NCBI RefSeq assembly: GCF_945957355.1
Contig: NZ_CAMFKM010000029.1
Location: 1 to 37,462 of the forward strand
From: an uncultured Reyranella sp.
Lineage (GTDB): Bacteria; Pseudomonadota; Alphaproteobacteria; Reyranellales; Reyranellaceae
Direction of reading: 5' to 3'
DNA length: 37,462 nucleotides
The notes under the pieces were generated by a model. The model saw only the letters and a program-made list of their open reading frames with translations, was not told the DNA's origin and searched no databases. The position numbers and the translations under genes are program-made. Below, piece by piece: positions 1 through 8,510 of this stretch; position 1 is the stretch's first letter; each line of letters opens with the position of its first letter.

Positions 1-497
1 GTGGTGCCCGACAGCAGCAGGATCAGCGTGTTCATCAGCGGCAGGTCGAACGGCGCGATGATGCTGATGCCCTTCGGCGGCCAGATGCCGCCGGTGGCCT
101 CGGTGCGGACCGGCTGGTTCGGTGCGCCCGGATAGAGAGACGCGTCGAAGAACGCCCAGAAGAAGGCCGCGAAGAACAGCACTTCCGAGGCGATGAACAG
201 GATCATGCCGTAGCGCAGGCCGAGCTGGACCACCGCCGTGTGGAACACACGCGACTCGGCGATGACGTCGCTCCACCACCAGTACATGACGCCGATCACG
301 AGCAGCAGGCCGGGGGCGATCCCCCACCAGTGCACCGACTTCATGAATGTCCCGAAGCCCGGGCCCAGCATCTCCGGATGCAGCGCGAACCCGAAACCGA
401 GCGCCAGGATCAGGGCCGCGAGCGAGCCGAGAGCCGGCCAGGGGCTGGGATCGACGAGATGATAGGGATGCTTGGGAGTACCGCCGGCCATGTTCAT
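1..497 (-). CDS. ctaE: Cytochrome c oxidase subunit III, partial (C-terminus beyond window)
   Basis: Subunit III of the aa3-type cytochrome c oxidase, an integral membrane subunit that stabilises the catalytic core. Only the first 165 codons are present; the gene runs off the left edge. The N-terminus contains the family hallmark HPYHLVDPSPWP around residues 10-21. A tryptophan-rich YWWWSDVIAES segment follows, then the helix with SEVLFFAAFFWAFFD and a GIWPPKGI loop, all characteristic of COX3. The start ATG at 497-495 overlaps the TGA of ctaG (ATGA), so the two are translationally coupled. It is the last visible member of a minus-strand ctaC-ctaD-ctaB-coxF-ctaG-ctaE unit. Identification is by recognisable motifs. 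Confidence 0.95.
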   Translation of the reverse strand, partial: MNMAGGTPKHPYHLVDPSPWPALGSLAALILALGFGFALHPEMLGPGFGTFMKSVHWWGIAPGLLLVIGVMYWWWSDVIAESRVFHTAVVQLGLRYGMILFIASEVLFFAAFFWAFFDASLYPGAPNQPVRTEATGGIWPPKGISIIAPFDLPLMNTLILLLSGT

Positions 498-1096
498 CCA
501 CCCTTTCCGATATCGTTGCCCGGCACGCTTCCGAGCAATGTTCTGGCCCGTTCCGTCTTCGCCTCGAAGAATGTGTACGAGAGCGTGATGGTCCGGATGT
601 TGTCGTAGCGCCGATCCTTGTCCAATTCGGGATCGACGAAGAACACCACGGGCATGTCCACGGACTGCCCGGGCAGCAGCAACTGCTCGGTGAAGCAGAA
701 GCACTGGAGTTTGTTGAACCACCCACCTGCCGTTTCGGGGGTGACGTTGTAGGTCGAGGTGCCGACGGCCGCGCGCTGCGAAAGATTGGTCACGCGGTAG
801 TAGGCGAGATGCTCCTCGCCCAGCCGGACCGTGACCTCGCGCTGCAGCGGCTGGAAGCGCCACGGCAGGGACGTGTCGACGTTGGAATCGAAGCGCACCT
901 TGACCGTGCGGTCGAGGATCGGCCGGTCGCCGGCCTGCGCCACGACGGGCGTGCCCCCGAAGCCGGTAGTGCGGCAGAACATGTCATAGAGCGGCGCCGA
1001 GGCGTAGGCGAAGCCACCCATGCCGGCCGTCGTGAGGAACAGCCGCCGCGCCAGCTTCCTGTTCTTGGCTGCCGTGTCGGATGTGGGCCCACTCAT
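494..1096 (-). CDS. ctaG: Cytochrome c oxidase assembly protein CtaG/Cox11
   Basis: Copper chaperone that delivers copper to the CuB site of cytochrome oxidase subunit I. It is anchored by one N-terminal helix with a periplasmic domain. The protein is 200 residues, usual for the family. It has the membrane segment LFLTTAGMGGFAYASAPLY, the FCRTTGFGGTP motif, and the copper-binding CFCFTEQ motif, with both Cys of the CxC pair present. A conserved VVFFVDPE stretch follows. The start at 1096 overlaps the TGA of the 50-residue upstream gene (ATGA), and its own TGA overlaps the start of ctaE. A longer open frame reaches further upstream, but it runs over the small gene and ctaB and is not needed. 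Confidence 0.94.
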   Translation of the reverse strand: MSGPTSDTAAKNRKLARRLFLTTAGMGGFAYASAPLYDMFCRTTGFGGTPVVAQAGDRPILDRTVKVRFDSNVDTSLPWRFQPLQREVTVRLGEEHLAYYRVTNLSQRAAVGTSTYNVTPETAGGWFNKLQCFCFTEQLLLPGQSVDMPVVFFVDPELDKDRRYDNIRTITLSYTFFEAKTERARTLLGSVPGNDIGKGG

Positions 1097-1245
1097 CCGT
1101 AACCACCCATGCGCACGATGGTCAGTGCGAAGAAAATGACCACGAGCAGCAGAAGGAAACCCGCGATGAACAGGTTCTTGCCGCGCTGGCGGCGGTGCAT
1201 GTCGGTATCGCCGGGACGACGGTCCTGCGCCATGGCCGCACTCAT
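1093..1245 (-). CDS. Small membrane protein, CoxF-like, 50 residues
   Basis: A 50-codon gene between ctaB and ctaG. Its ATG at 1245-1243 overlaps the TGA of ctaB, and its TGA at 1095-1093 overlaps the ATG of ctaG, so both junctions are ATGA. The polar, basic N-terminus (about residues 1-24, with DRRPGDTDMHRRQRGKN) is followed by one hydrophobic helix, LFIAGFLLLLVVIFFALTIV (residues 25-44), and a short tail ending GGYG. Alphaproteobacterial cox operons often carry a tiny CoxF-type protein at this position, and the arrangement matches. A role in oxidase assembly is inferred from context only. The perfect coupling at both ends makes it very likely to be translated. Confidence 0.8.
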   Translation of the reverse strand: MSAAMAQDRRPGDTDMHRRQRGKNLFIAGFLLLLVVIFFALTIVRMGGYG

Positions 1246-2174
1246 CCCGCGATCCGGTGCACGACCAGATCGACCGGCAGGGCGGCGAACAGGACGGCAA
1301 GGTAGACCAGCGAATAACGGAACATCCTGCGGGCGGCGCCAAAGCCTGTCTCGTCATCGGCGGTGCGCCAGACGACGAGCGCATGCCGGATGAAGCCGAG
1401 GCTGAGCACCAGCGCGACCGAACCGTAGAACCAGCCGACGGCACCGAGCAAGGTCGGCGCCAGGGCGACCGGCAGGAGCAGCAGCGTATAGATCACCATC
1501 TGGCGCTTGGTCTCCCGCGCGCCGGCGACCACCGGCATCATCGGCACCCCGGCGCGTCGATAGTCGTCGCTGCGATAAAGCGCGAGCGCCCAGAAGTGCG
1601 GCGGCGTCCAGAGAAACACGAGCAGGAAAAGCGCGACGCCGACGGCGGAGACATCGCCGGTCGCGGCCGCCCAACCGATCATCGGCGGAAAGGCGCCGGC
1701 GGCGCCGCCAATCACGATGTTCTGCGGCGTCCGGCGCTTCAGCCAGATCGTATAGATGAACACGTAGAACAGGATCGCCGCCGCGAGCAGCGCGGCCGCC
1801 ACCAGGTTCGCCGACACCGCCATCAGCAGCACCGAGAAAATCGACAGAAGCACGCCGAGACCCAACGCGTCGTCCGGCGCGACGCGGCCGGCCGGCAGCG
1901 GGCGGTTACGCGTGCGCGCCATCAGAGCGTCGAGGTCGCGCTCGTACCACATGTTGATGGCGCCAGCCGCGCCCGAACCCAGGGCGATCGCCAGCACCGC
2001 GAGCGCCGCCTTGAACGGATGGACGTGCGCCGGCGCGATCACCAGGCCGATCCAGCCGGTGAAGACCACCAGCGACATCACGCGCGGCTTCAGAAGATCG
2101 ATGTAGTCGCGCACGCGCGTGGGCGCGGCGACGCTATCGATTCCATCCGTGAATGTATGCGCGGTGTCGCTCAT
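1242..2174 (-). CDS. ctaB: Protoheme IX farnesyltransferase (heme O synthase)
   Basis: Membrane prenyltransferase that attaches a farnesyl group to heme b to make heme o, the precursor of the heme a used by the neighbouring oxidase. The protein is 310 residues with about nine hydrophobic helices. The UbiA-family aspartate-rich motif is visible in NMWYERDLDALMARTRNRPLP, and the second polar motif in YRSDDYRRAGVPMMP. The DYIDLLKPRVMSLVVFTG start of the conserved domain lies about 23 residues in. It sits downstream of ctaD, and its stop overlaps the start of the small coxF-like gene. The start at 2174 gives a normal-length N-terminus. Confidence 0.96.
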   Translation of the reverse strand: MSDTAHTFTDGIDSVAAPTRVRDYIDLLKPRVMSLVVFTGWIGLVIAPAHVHPFKAALAVLAIALGSGAAGAINMWYERDLDALMARTRNRPLPAGRVAPDDALGLGVLLSIFSVLLMAVSANLVAAALLAAAILFYVFIYTIWLKRRTPQNIVIGGAAGAFPPMIGWAAATGDVSAVGVALFLLVFLWTPPHFWALALYRSDDYRRAGVPMMPVVAGARETKRQMVIYTLLLLPVALAPTLLGAVGWFYGSVALVLSLGFIRHALVVWRTADDETGFGAARRMFRYSLVYLAVLFAALPVDLVVHRIAG

Positions 2175-2222
2175 GAGCCTTTCAAGGCGAAGGCGCCTTT
2201 ATGGGGCGCCTCCGCTCCGTTC

Positions 2223-3860
2223 CTAGTGGTGCGCCGTGGGCGAGATGTGCGGCAGGTCCTCGAACGTGTGGAACGGCGGCGGCGAAGACACCGTCCATTC
2301 CAGCGTCGTGGCGCCCTCGCCCCAGTAGTTCGCACCGACCTTCCGACCGTACATCAGCGTCCCGAAGACCACGAAGACCAGCCAGAACAGGGTCGCGCCG
2401 AAGGCCATGATCGCACCGACCGACGACAGATAGTTCCAGTGCGCCATGGCGTCCGGATAGTCGACGTAGTGGCGCGGCATGCCAGCCAGTCCCGAAAAGT
2501 GCATCGGGAAGAACGTCAGGTTGACGGCGATGAAGGTGACCCAGAAGTGGATCTGCGCTGCCCATTCCGGATACTGCCGGCCCGACATCTTGCCGATCCA
2601 GTAGTAGAAGCCGGCGAACATGCCGAACACTGCACCGAGCGACAGCACGTAGTGGAAGTGCGCGATCACGTAGTAGGTGTTGTGCAGGGAGTAGTCGACG
2701 CCGGCATTGGCCAGGACGACGCCGGTCACGCCACCGACGGTGAACAGGAAGATGAAGCCGATCGCCCAGATCATCGGCATGGTCAGGCGGATCGAGCCGC
2801 CCCACATCGTGGCGATCCAGGAGAAGATCTTCACGCCCGTCGGCACGGCGATCACCATGGTCGCGGCCACGAAGTAGGCGCGCGTGTCGACGTCCAGCCC
2901 GACCGTGTACATGTGGTGCGCCCACACGACGAAGCCGACGACACCGATCGCGACCATGGCGTAGGCCATTCCCAGGTAGCCGAAGATCGGCTTGCGGGCG
3001 AAGGTCGAGATGATGTGGCTGATGATGCCGAAGGCCGGCAGGATCATGATGTAGACTTCGGGGTGACCGAAGAACCAGAACAGGTTCAGGAACAGCGTCG
3101 GGTCACCACCGCCCTCGGGCTTGAAGAACGAGGTGCCGAAGTTGCGGTCGGTGAGCAGCATCGTGATGGCGCCGGCGAGGACCGGCAGCGCCAGCAGCAG
3201 CAGGAACGCCGTGACCAGCACCGACCAGGCGAACAGCGGCATGCGGTGCAGCGTCATGCCGGGGGCGCGCATGTTCAGGATGGTCGTGATGAAGTTGATC
3301 GCACCCAGGATCGACGAGGCGCCCGCGATATGCAGCGAGAAGATCGCCAGGTCCATGCCGGCGCCCTGGTTGATCGTGAGTGGCGGATAGATGGTCCAGC
3401 CGGTGCCCACGCCACCGCCGATCAGGGCCGACATCAGCAGCAGGATGAAGGCCGGAGGCAGCAGCCAGAAGCTGATGTTGTTCATGCGCGGGAACGCCAT
3501 GTCCGGCGCGCCGATCATCAGGGGCACGAACCAGTTGCCGAAGCCGCCGATCAGGCCCGGCATGACCACGAAGAACACCATGATCAGGCCGTGGGCCGTG
3601 ACGATCGTGTTCCAGAAATGGCCGTCCGGCGTGCCGTCCGGGCCATTGAAGTACTGGACGCCCGGCTGCATCAGCTCGAGACGCATGTAGACGGAGAAGC
3701 CCGCCCCGATCAGCGCCGCGAAGATCGAGAAGACAAGGTACATCGTACCGATGTCCTTGTGATTGGTGCTGTACAGCCACCGCTTGATGCCGGTCGGCGT
3801 GTGGTGATCGTCGTGCCCGTGGGCGTTGTGGTCGTGGGCGGCGCCGTGCGCGGTGGCCAT
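2223..3860 (-). CDS. ctaD: Cytochrome c oxidase subunit I
   Basis: Catalytic subunit of the aa3-type oxidase: it reduces oxygen to water at the heme a3-CuB centre and pumps protons. The protein is 545 residues with twelve helices. Visible ligands are His90 for heme a and the HPEVY motif at 266-270, which has the CuB His, the proton-gating Glu and the cross-linked Tyr. His315-His316 bind CuB, and H401-F-H403 bind hemes a3 and a. Lys344 in TGVKIFSW matches the K-channel, so this is an A1-type enzyme. The N-terminal 20 residues are unusually rich in histidine (nine His). The gene follows ctaC with a 24-base gap that contains a GGAG ribosome site. Confidence 0.98.
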   Translation of the reverse strand: MATAHGAAHDHNAHGHDDHHTPTGIKRWLYSTNHKDIGTMYLVFSIFAALIGAGFSVYMRLELMQPGVQYFNGPDGTPDGHFWNTIVTAHGLIMVFFVVMPGLIGGFGNWFVPLMIGAPDMAFPRMNNISFWLLPPAFILLLMSALIGGGVGTGWTIYPPLTINQGAGMDLAIFSLHIAGASSILGAINFITTILNMRAPGMTLHRMPLFAWSVLVTAFLLLLALPVLAGAITMLLTDRNFGTSFFKPEGGGDPTLFLNLFWFFGHPEVYIMILPAFGIISHIISTFARKPIFGYLGMAYAMVAIGVVGFVVWAHHMYTVGLDVDTRAYFVAATMVIAVPTGVKIFSWIATMWGGSIRLTMPMIWAIGFIFLFTVGGVTGVVLANAGVDYSLHNTYYVIAHFHYVLSLGAVFGMFAGFYYWIGKMSGRQYPEWAAQIHFWVTFIAVNLTFFPMHFSGLAGMPRHYVDYPDAMAHWNYLSSVGAIMAFGATLFWLVFVVFGTLMYGRKVGANYWGEGATTLEWTVSSPPPFHTFEDLPHISPTAHH

Positions 3861-3884
3861 TCTTGATCTCCTGCGGAGAAGCGC

Positions 3885-4751
3885 TTAGCGGTTGGCGGGA
3901 GTGGCGGCAGACGCGACGTCGGTCGCGGGCGCGAGCCCGGCGGCCTTCTTCTTGTCGGCGACCCATTTGTCGAAGTCGGCCTTGGAGACCACGCGGATGC
4001 CGATCGGCATGAAGCTGTGGTTCTGGCCGCAGATCTGCGAGCACTGGCCGAAGTAGAGGCCCTCTTCCTTGACGCTGATCCAGCCCTCGTTGAGGCGGCC
4101 CGGAATCACCGTCTTCTTGATGCCGAAGCCAGGAACCGTCCAGCCATGCATGCTACCGCCCTCGGCGGTGCCGACGATGCGCACCACGGTATTTGCCGGG
4201 ATCACCATCTCCTCGTCGACGGCGAGCAGGCGCGGTACCTGCGGCTTGGTCTTGGCGCGATCGGCCTCGCTCAGCATGCGGCTCTCGACCGTGAAATCGC
4301 CCTGATCAGGGTAGTTGTAGGACCAGTACCACTGATGCCCGGTGACCTTGACCGTCAGCGCCGCGTCGGTCGCCTTGTCGCTGTAATAGAGCAGGCGGAA
4401 GGACGGGATGGCGATCACCACCAGGATCAGGATCGGGATGATCGTCCAGGCGATCTCGAGCAGCGTGTTGTGGGTCACGGTCGTCGGCGTCGGGTTGCGA
4501 CGGGCGTGGAATCGCCAGACCGCGTAGATCAGAAGGATCAGGACGAAGACACAGATGAGGCTGATGATCACCAGCAGCAGATCGTGCAGCGATTCGACCC
4601 GCTCCATGATCGGCGTGTAGGGCGGCGGGAAGTTCAGCTGCCAATCATGCGGCACACCGACGACCTTCTGCGCCTGGGCCGGCGCAGCCAGGCCGAATCC
4701 GGCCAATGCCACCAACAGTCCAACGACGCCCAAAACGCGCTTAATGACCAT
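3885..4751 (-). CDS. ctaC: Cytochrome c oxidase subunit II
   Basis: Carries the binuclear CuA centre that accepts electrons from cytochrome c. The protein is 288 residues with a Sec signal peptide (cleavage near APAQA-Q, residue 27). Two membrane helices (about 57-80 and 98-122) and a periplasmic cupredoxin domain follow. CuA ligands are visible: His202 (MHGW), Cys237, Cys241, His245 and Met248 in GQCSQICGQNHSFMPI. The residue between the two cysteines that is usually Glu is Gln here. That position binds copper by its backbone carbonyl, so function should be kept. A GAGGGGA ribosome site lies just upstream of the ATG at 4751. This is the first gene of the minus-strand oxidase unit. Confidence 0.97.
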   Translation of the reverse strand: MVIKRVLGVVGLLVALAGFGLAAPAQAQKVVGVPHDWQLNFPPPYTPIMERVESLHDLLLVIISLICVFVLILLIYAVWRFHARRNPTPTTVTHNTLLEIAWTIIPILILVVIAIPSFRLLYYSDKATDAALTVKVTGHQWYWSYNYPDQGDFTVESRMLSEADRAKTKPQVPRLLAVDEEMVIPANTVVRIVGTAEGGSMHGWTVPGFGIKKTVIPGRLNEGWISVKEEGLYFGQCSQICGQNHSFMPIGIRVVSKADFDKWVADKKKAAGLAPATDVASAATPANR

Positions 4752-5032
4752 GCATCCGTCCCCTCGGCGGTTCAGATCCGGCAGGCGTTTCCGACCCGCA
4801 AAATCCCCCGCATTTCAAACGGGTTAGTACCAGATATAGCCGTGGGTGGTAACGGGTTTTCAGCCTCCATCGGTATGTGGCGGCCAGTCGCAGCCGCGCC
4901 GCGCGACGGCGCCGTGTGCAGGTGCAGCATACCGCTTCATGGCGCCCCGAAGTTGCCGCTTGTCTTTCGAGAGGCGGCCTATAAGGTCCCGCGCGCCGCG
5001 GAAGGACCGCGGAATCGCCTGAGGAAATCGTC
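4752..5032. promoter_or_regulatory. Divergent intergenic region ctaC / ppi
   Basis: This 281-base gap separates the oxidase unit (leftward) from the exported cyclophilin (rightward), so it should hold both promoters. A TATAAG box near 4979-4984 is a candidate -10 for the cyclophilin, but no convincing -35 stands at the right distance. A TATATC on the minus strand near 4834-4839 could serve ctaC. I see no open reading frame or strong hairpin that demands another explanation. Confidence 0.35.
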
Positions 5033-5578
<546 letters not shown>

Positions 5579-5601
5579 GCTCCTCTCGTCCGCACTTCCG
5601 T

Positions 5602-5976
5602 CTACCTGGTGACGGTGTGGAAGGCCTTGGCAATGACCTGCCAACGGCCTTCTACTTTTAGAAGGGTCAGGTAGTCCGTGAAGTAACGCGGCGGAATCTG
5701 GCACTCGACCTTGGCGAACGCCGTCGCCGGGCCGGAAAAATCGATCGAAACGATGCGGTCGCGACGCTCGCTGCCGCTTTCCTTGGCCGACTTGCGGCTC
5801 TCGACCATCTTGAACCAGTCGGCGCGCGGCATGTCCGCGGCCTTGCCGTCGGGGCCGGCACTGTAGAGGTGCGAGGCCGGATGGAAGGCCTCACCCAGCT
5901 TCTTCGTATCGCCTTCGTACAGGCCGTCGAAATAGACCTGAAGCACCTTCTCGATCGCCGCGACGTCGGAATTCAT
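5602..5976 (-). CDS. NTF2-like protein, lumazine-binding-like
   Basis: A 124-residue protein of the SnoaL/NTF2-like cone fold, closest in appearance to the putative lumazine-binding (PF12893-type) group. Visible features are an N-terminal helix IEKVLQVYFDGLYEGDTKKLGEAFH, a central DWFKMVESRKSAKESG segment, and alternating strands ending in YLTLLKVEGRWQVIAKAFHTV. No catalytic residues can be assigned, and the ligand is unknown. It begins 15 bases after the stop of the MECR-like reductase with a GGGAG ribosome site, so the two probably form one transcript. Its C-terminus faces the cyclophilin gene. Confidence 0.8.
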   Translation of the reverse strand: MNSDVAAIEKVLQVYFDGLYEGDTKKLGEAFHPASHLYSAGPDGKAADMPRADWFKMVESRKSAKESGSERRDRIVSIDFSGPATAFAKVECQIPPRYFTDYLTLLKVEGRWQVIAKAFHTVTR

Positions 5977-5991
5977 TCTTCCACTCCCTCT

Positions 5992-6981
5992 TCAAATCGC
6001 GCCGTTGGGCGCCACCAGGATCTTGCCGTTGCGCCCGCCTCTGTCGGCATGTGCCAGCGCATCCTTGATCTTCTCGATCGGGTAGACGGTGTCCACCGGC
6101 GCGTACAACGTCCCCGCCATGACCTGTGCCGCGAGCTCCGCATAGATCTCGCGGATCTTCGCCGCGTTGCGCCGGGCGAGACCACGGCCCAGCATGAAGC
6201 CGGTCAGCTTGACGCCGCGGTAGATGAAATTGCTGCGCCCCACCCTGGGGTCCTCGCCGCTCATCGAGCCGTAGTGCACGACGGTGCCCTCGGTCGCGAC
6301 GCACTCGACGAGGCGACCGGTGGCGGCGCCGCCGATCGCCTCGATCCCCAGCCGGATTGCGGCGTTGCCGGTCGCGCCCGCGACGCGGTCGGCGAGATCG
6401 TCGCCGTCGACCACCACGACGTCCGCACCCAGCGCCTTCAGCTCGTCTGCGAGCTCGGCCCGGCGCACGACATTGATGGTGCGCAGCCCACGCTGATGCG
6501 CCTGCACGATCAGCAGCCGCCCGACCGCCGAGTTGGCGACGTTCTGGATCACCCACTCCCCGGCCCGCAGATCGACGAAATCCGACAGCATGAGCCGCGC
6601 CGTCGGCGGGTTGATACGCACCATCGCGGCCTGGCGCAGGTCGATGCCGGCCGGCAGCGGGATGGCGTCGTCGCCCTTCACGCGGCGCTTCTGCGTCCAG
6701 TTCTCGCGCTGCAGGTTGATAACGAGGTCGCCTCTGGCGACATGCTTCACGGCCGAGCCGACCGCGGTGATCCGGCCGACGCATTCGGCGCCCGGTGTCG
6801 CCGGCAGCGGCGGCTTCAGCCGGTAACTGCCCTTGCAGAACCACATGTCGGCGGGATTGATCGGGAAAGCCAGCACGTCGAAGACGACCTCGTCGGCCGC
6901 CGGCTCGCCGACGTCCGGCACATCGGCGCAGCGCGCCACATCCCACGGAGTCCCGTACCGGTCGATCAGCACCTGCTTCAT
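5992..6981 (-). CDS. MDR-superfamily NADPH-dependent reductase, MECR/trans-2-enoyl-CoA reductase-like
   Basis: A 329-residue medium-chain dehydrogenase/reductase. The N-terminal GroES-like domain contains FPINPADMWFCKGSY and PATPGAECVGRI. The Rossmann domain contains VIQNVANSAVGRLLIVQAH followed by RTINVVRR, which closely matches the mitochondrial enoyl-CoA reductase (MECR/Etr1) pattern. No zinc ligands are visible, as expected for this zinc-free branch. The likely reaction is NADPH-dependent reduction of an activated double bond; the true substrate cannot be read from sequence. The ATG at 6981 has a GGAGGAGG site upstream and begins the conserved domain, so I prefer it to a longer open frame. 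It is followed by the NTF2-like gene. Confidence 0.85.
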   Translation of the reverse strand: MKQVLIDRYGTPWDVARCADVPDVGEPAADEVVFDVLAFPINPADMWFCKGSYRLKPPLPATPGAECVGRITAVGSAVKHVARGDLVINLQRENWTQKRRVKGDDAIPLPAGIDLRQAAMVRINPPTARLMLSDFVDLRAGEWVIQNVANSAVGRLLIVQAHQRGLRTINVVRRAELADELKALGADVVVVDGDDLADRVAGATGNAAIRLGIEAIGGAATGRLVECVATEGTVVHYGSMSGEDPRVGRSNFIYRGVKLTGFMLGRGLARRNAAKIREIYAELAAQVMAGTLYAPVDTVYPIEKIKDALAHADRGGRNGKILVAPNGAI

Positions 6982-7064
6982 GCCGCGCCTCCTCCGCATG
7001 TCTCGGGCACTTTGTTGGCCCGTCGATTGCTTATATGGTGCTTTGACAGGGGGTGAAATGCCGG

Positions 7065-8501
7065 ATGGCAGCCAAGGTATTCGATGAGATGAATTCGGGC
7101 ACCGACGGCTCGGTCCGGGTGCCCTATCGCGGCGTCGCCGATTGGCTGGCCCGGACCTCACCGGAGCGGCTGGAGGCGACACGAAGAGAGGTCGATCTCT
7201 TCTACCGGCGACACGGCATCACCTTCGGCGCCTACGGCGCCGCCGAAGGCTCAGAGACGACGATTCCCTTCGACATCATCCCACGCGTCATCGCGTATGA
7301 CGAGTGGCAGTTCCTGCTCAAGGGCCTGTCGCAGCGCGTGCGCGCCCTCAACGCCTTCCTGAGCGACGCCTATGGCCAGCGCGAAATCTGCCGCGCCGGC
7401 ATCATCCCCGAAGAACAGATCCTGATGAATGGTGAGTTCGTCGCCATGGCCCAGGGGCTGCAGCTCCCCGGCGGCGTCCACGCCCACATCGCCGGCATCG
7501 ATCTCGTCCGGGTCGGCGAAAAGGACTTCTATGTCCTCGAAGACAATGTGCGCACGCCGTCCGGCGTGTCCTATGTCCTCGAGAATCGCGAAGTCATGAT
7601 GCGGCTGGCACCCGAACTGTTCGCCGCGATGAGCGTTCTGCCCGTCGCGGATTATTCAGAGGAGCTGCTGGCCACGCTGCGCTCCGTCTCTTTCAGCGAC
7701 GGCCACGAACCCAACGTCGTGCTGCTGACGCCAGGACATTACAATAGCGCCTATTTCGAACACGCCTTCCTCGCCGACGAGATGGGCATCGAACTGGTCA
7801 AGGGCTCCGACCTGTTCGTCGACGAAAGCCGGGTCTACATGCGCACGCCGCGCGGTCCGCAGCGGGTCGACGTGATCTATCGCCGGGTCGACGACGCGTT
7901 CCTCGACCCGCTGGCGATGCGCCCCGATTCCTTCCTCGGCGTGGCCGGACTGCTTGGCGCCCTGCGTGCCCGCCGCGTGAACATCGTGAACGCGCTGGGC
8001 AACGGCGTCGCCGACGACAAGTCGACCTATACCTACGTGCCCGAGATGGTGCGCTTCTATCTCGGCGAGGAACCGATCCTGCAGAACGTGCCGACCTGGC
8101 GCTGCGACCGGGCCGACGACTACAAGTACGTGCTCGAGCATCTCTCCGAGATCGTCGTCAAGGAGGTGCACGGCTCCGGCGGCAAGGGCATGCTGGTCGG
8201 GCCCACCTCGACCAGGGCCGAGATCGAGGAATTCGCGGCGATGCTGAAGGCGCGGCCGGACAACTACATCGCCCAGCCGACGCTGGCCCTGTCGACCTGC
8301 CCCACCTTCGTGAGCCAGGGCGTGGCGCCCCGCCACGTCGACCTGCGGCCCTTCGTGCTCTCGGGCAAGAAGATCACGATCGTGCCCGGCGGCCTGACCC
8401 GGGTCGCGCTCAAGGAAGGCTCGCTGGTCGTCAATTCGAGCCAGGGCGGCGGCACCAAGGACACCTGGGTCCTGGCACCCGACCAGGCGGACGACAGGTA
8501 G
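7065..8501 (+). CDS. Circularly permuted type 2 ATP-grasp protein
   Basis: About 478 residues, of the DUF404/DUF407 circularly permuted ATP-grasp family. These are predicted amide-bond-forming ligases of unknown substrate. Visible signatures are FGAYGAAEGSETTIPFDIIPR near the N-terminus, FYVLEDNVRTPSGVSYV, VDVIYRRVDDAFLDPL, and the nucleotide-binding VVKEVHGSGGKGML. VDLRPFVLSGKKI and VVNSSQGGGTKDTWV near the C-terminus complete the fold. The start is uncertain. A GTG at 7053 and an ATG at 7065 are in frame; AGGGGG at 7048-7053 overlaps the former and sits 11 bases before the latter, and MAAKVFDEM fits homologues. It is the first gene of a three-gene cluster with alpha-E and transglutaminase-like proteins. 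Confidence 0.9.
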   Translation: MAAKVFDEMNSGTDGSVRVPYRGVADWLARTSPERLEATRREVDLFYRRHGITFGAYGAAEGSETTIPFDIIPRVIAYDEWQFLLKGLSQRVRALNAFLSDAYGQREICRAGIIPEEQILMNGEFVAMAQGLQLPGGVHAHIAGIDLVRVGEKDFYVLEDNVRTPSGVSYVLENREVMMRLAPELFAAMSVLPVADYSEELLATLRSVSFSDGHEPNVVLLTPGHYNSAYFEHAFLADEMGIELVKGSDLFVDESRVYMRTPRGPQRVDVIYRRVDDAFLDPLAMRPDSFLGVAGLLGALRARRVNIVNALGNGVADDKSTYTYVPEMVRFYLGEEPILQNVPTWRCDRADDYKYVLEHLSEIVVKEVHGSGGKGMLVGPTSTRAEIEEFAAMLKARPDNYIAQPTLALSTCPTFVSQGVAPRHVDLRPFVLSGKKITIVPGGLTRVALKEGSLVVNSSQGGGTKDTWVLAPDQADDR

Positions 8502-8510
8502 GCCCCACCG

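Noticed and set aside
1257..3866. An 869-codon open frame on the plus strand across ctaB and ctaD
   Set aside because: It is antisense to two well-recognised cox genes, is rich in Arg/His/Asp/Gln from the GC-rich complement, and shows no family motif.
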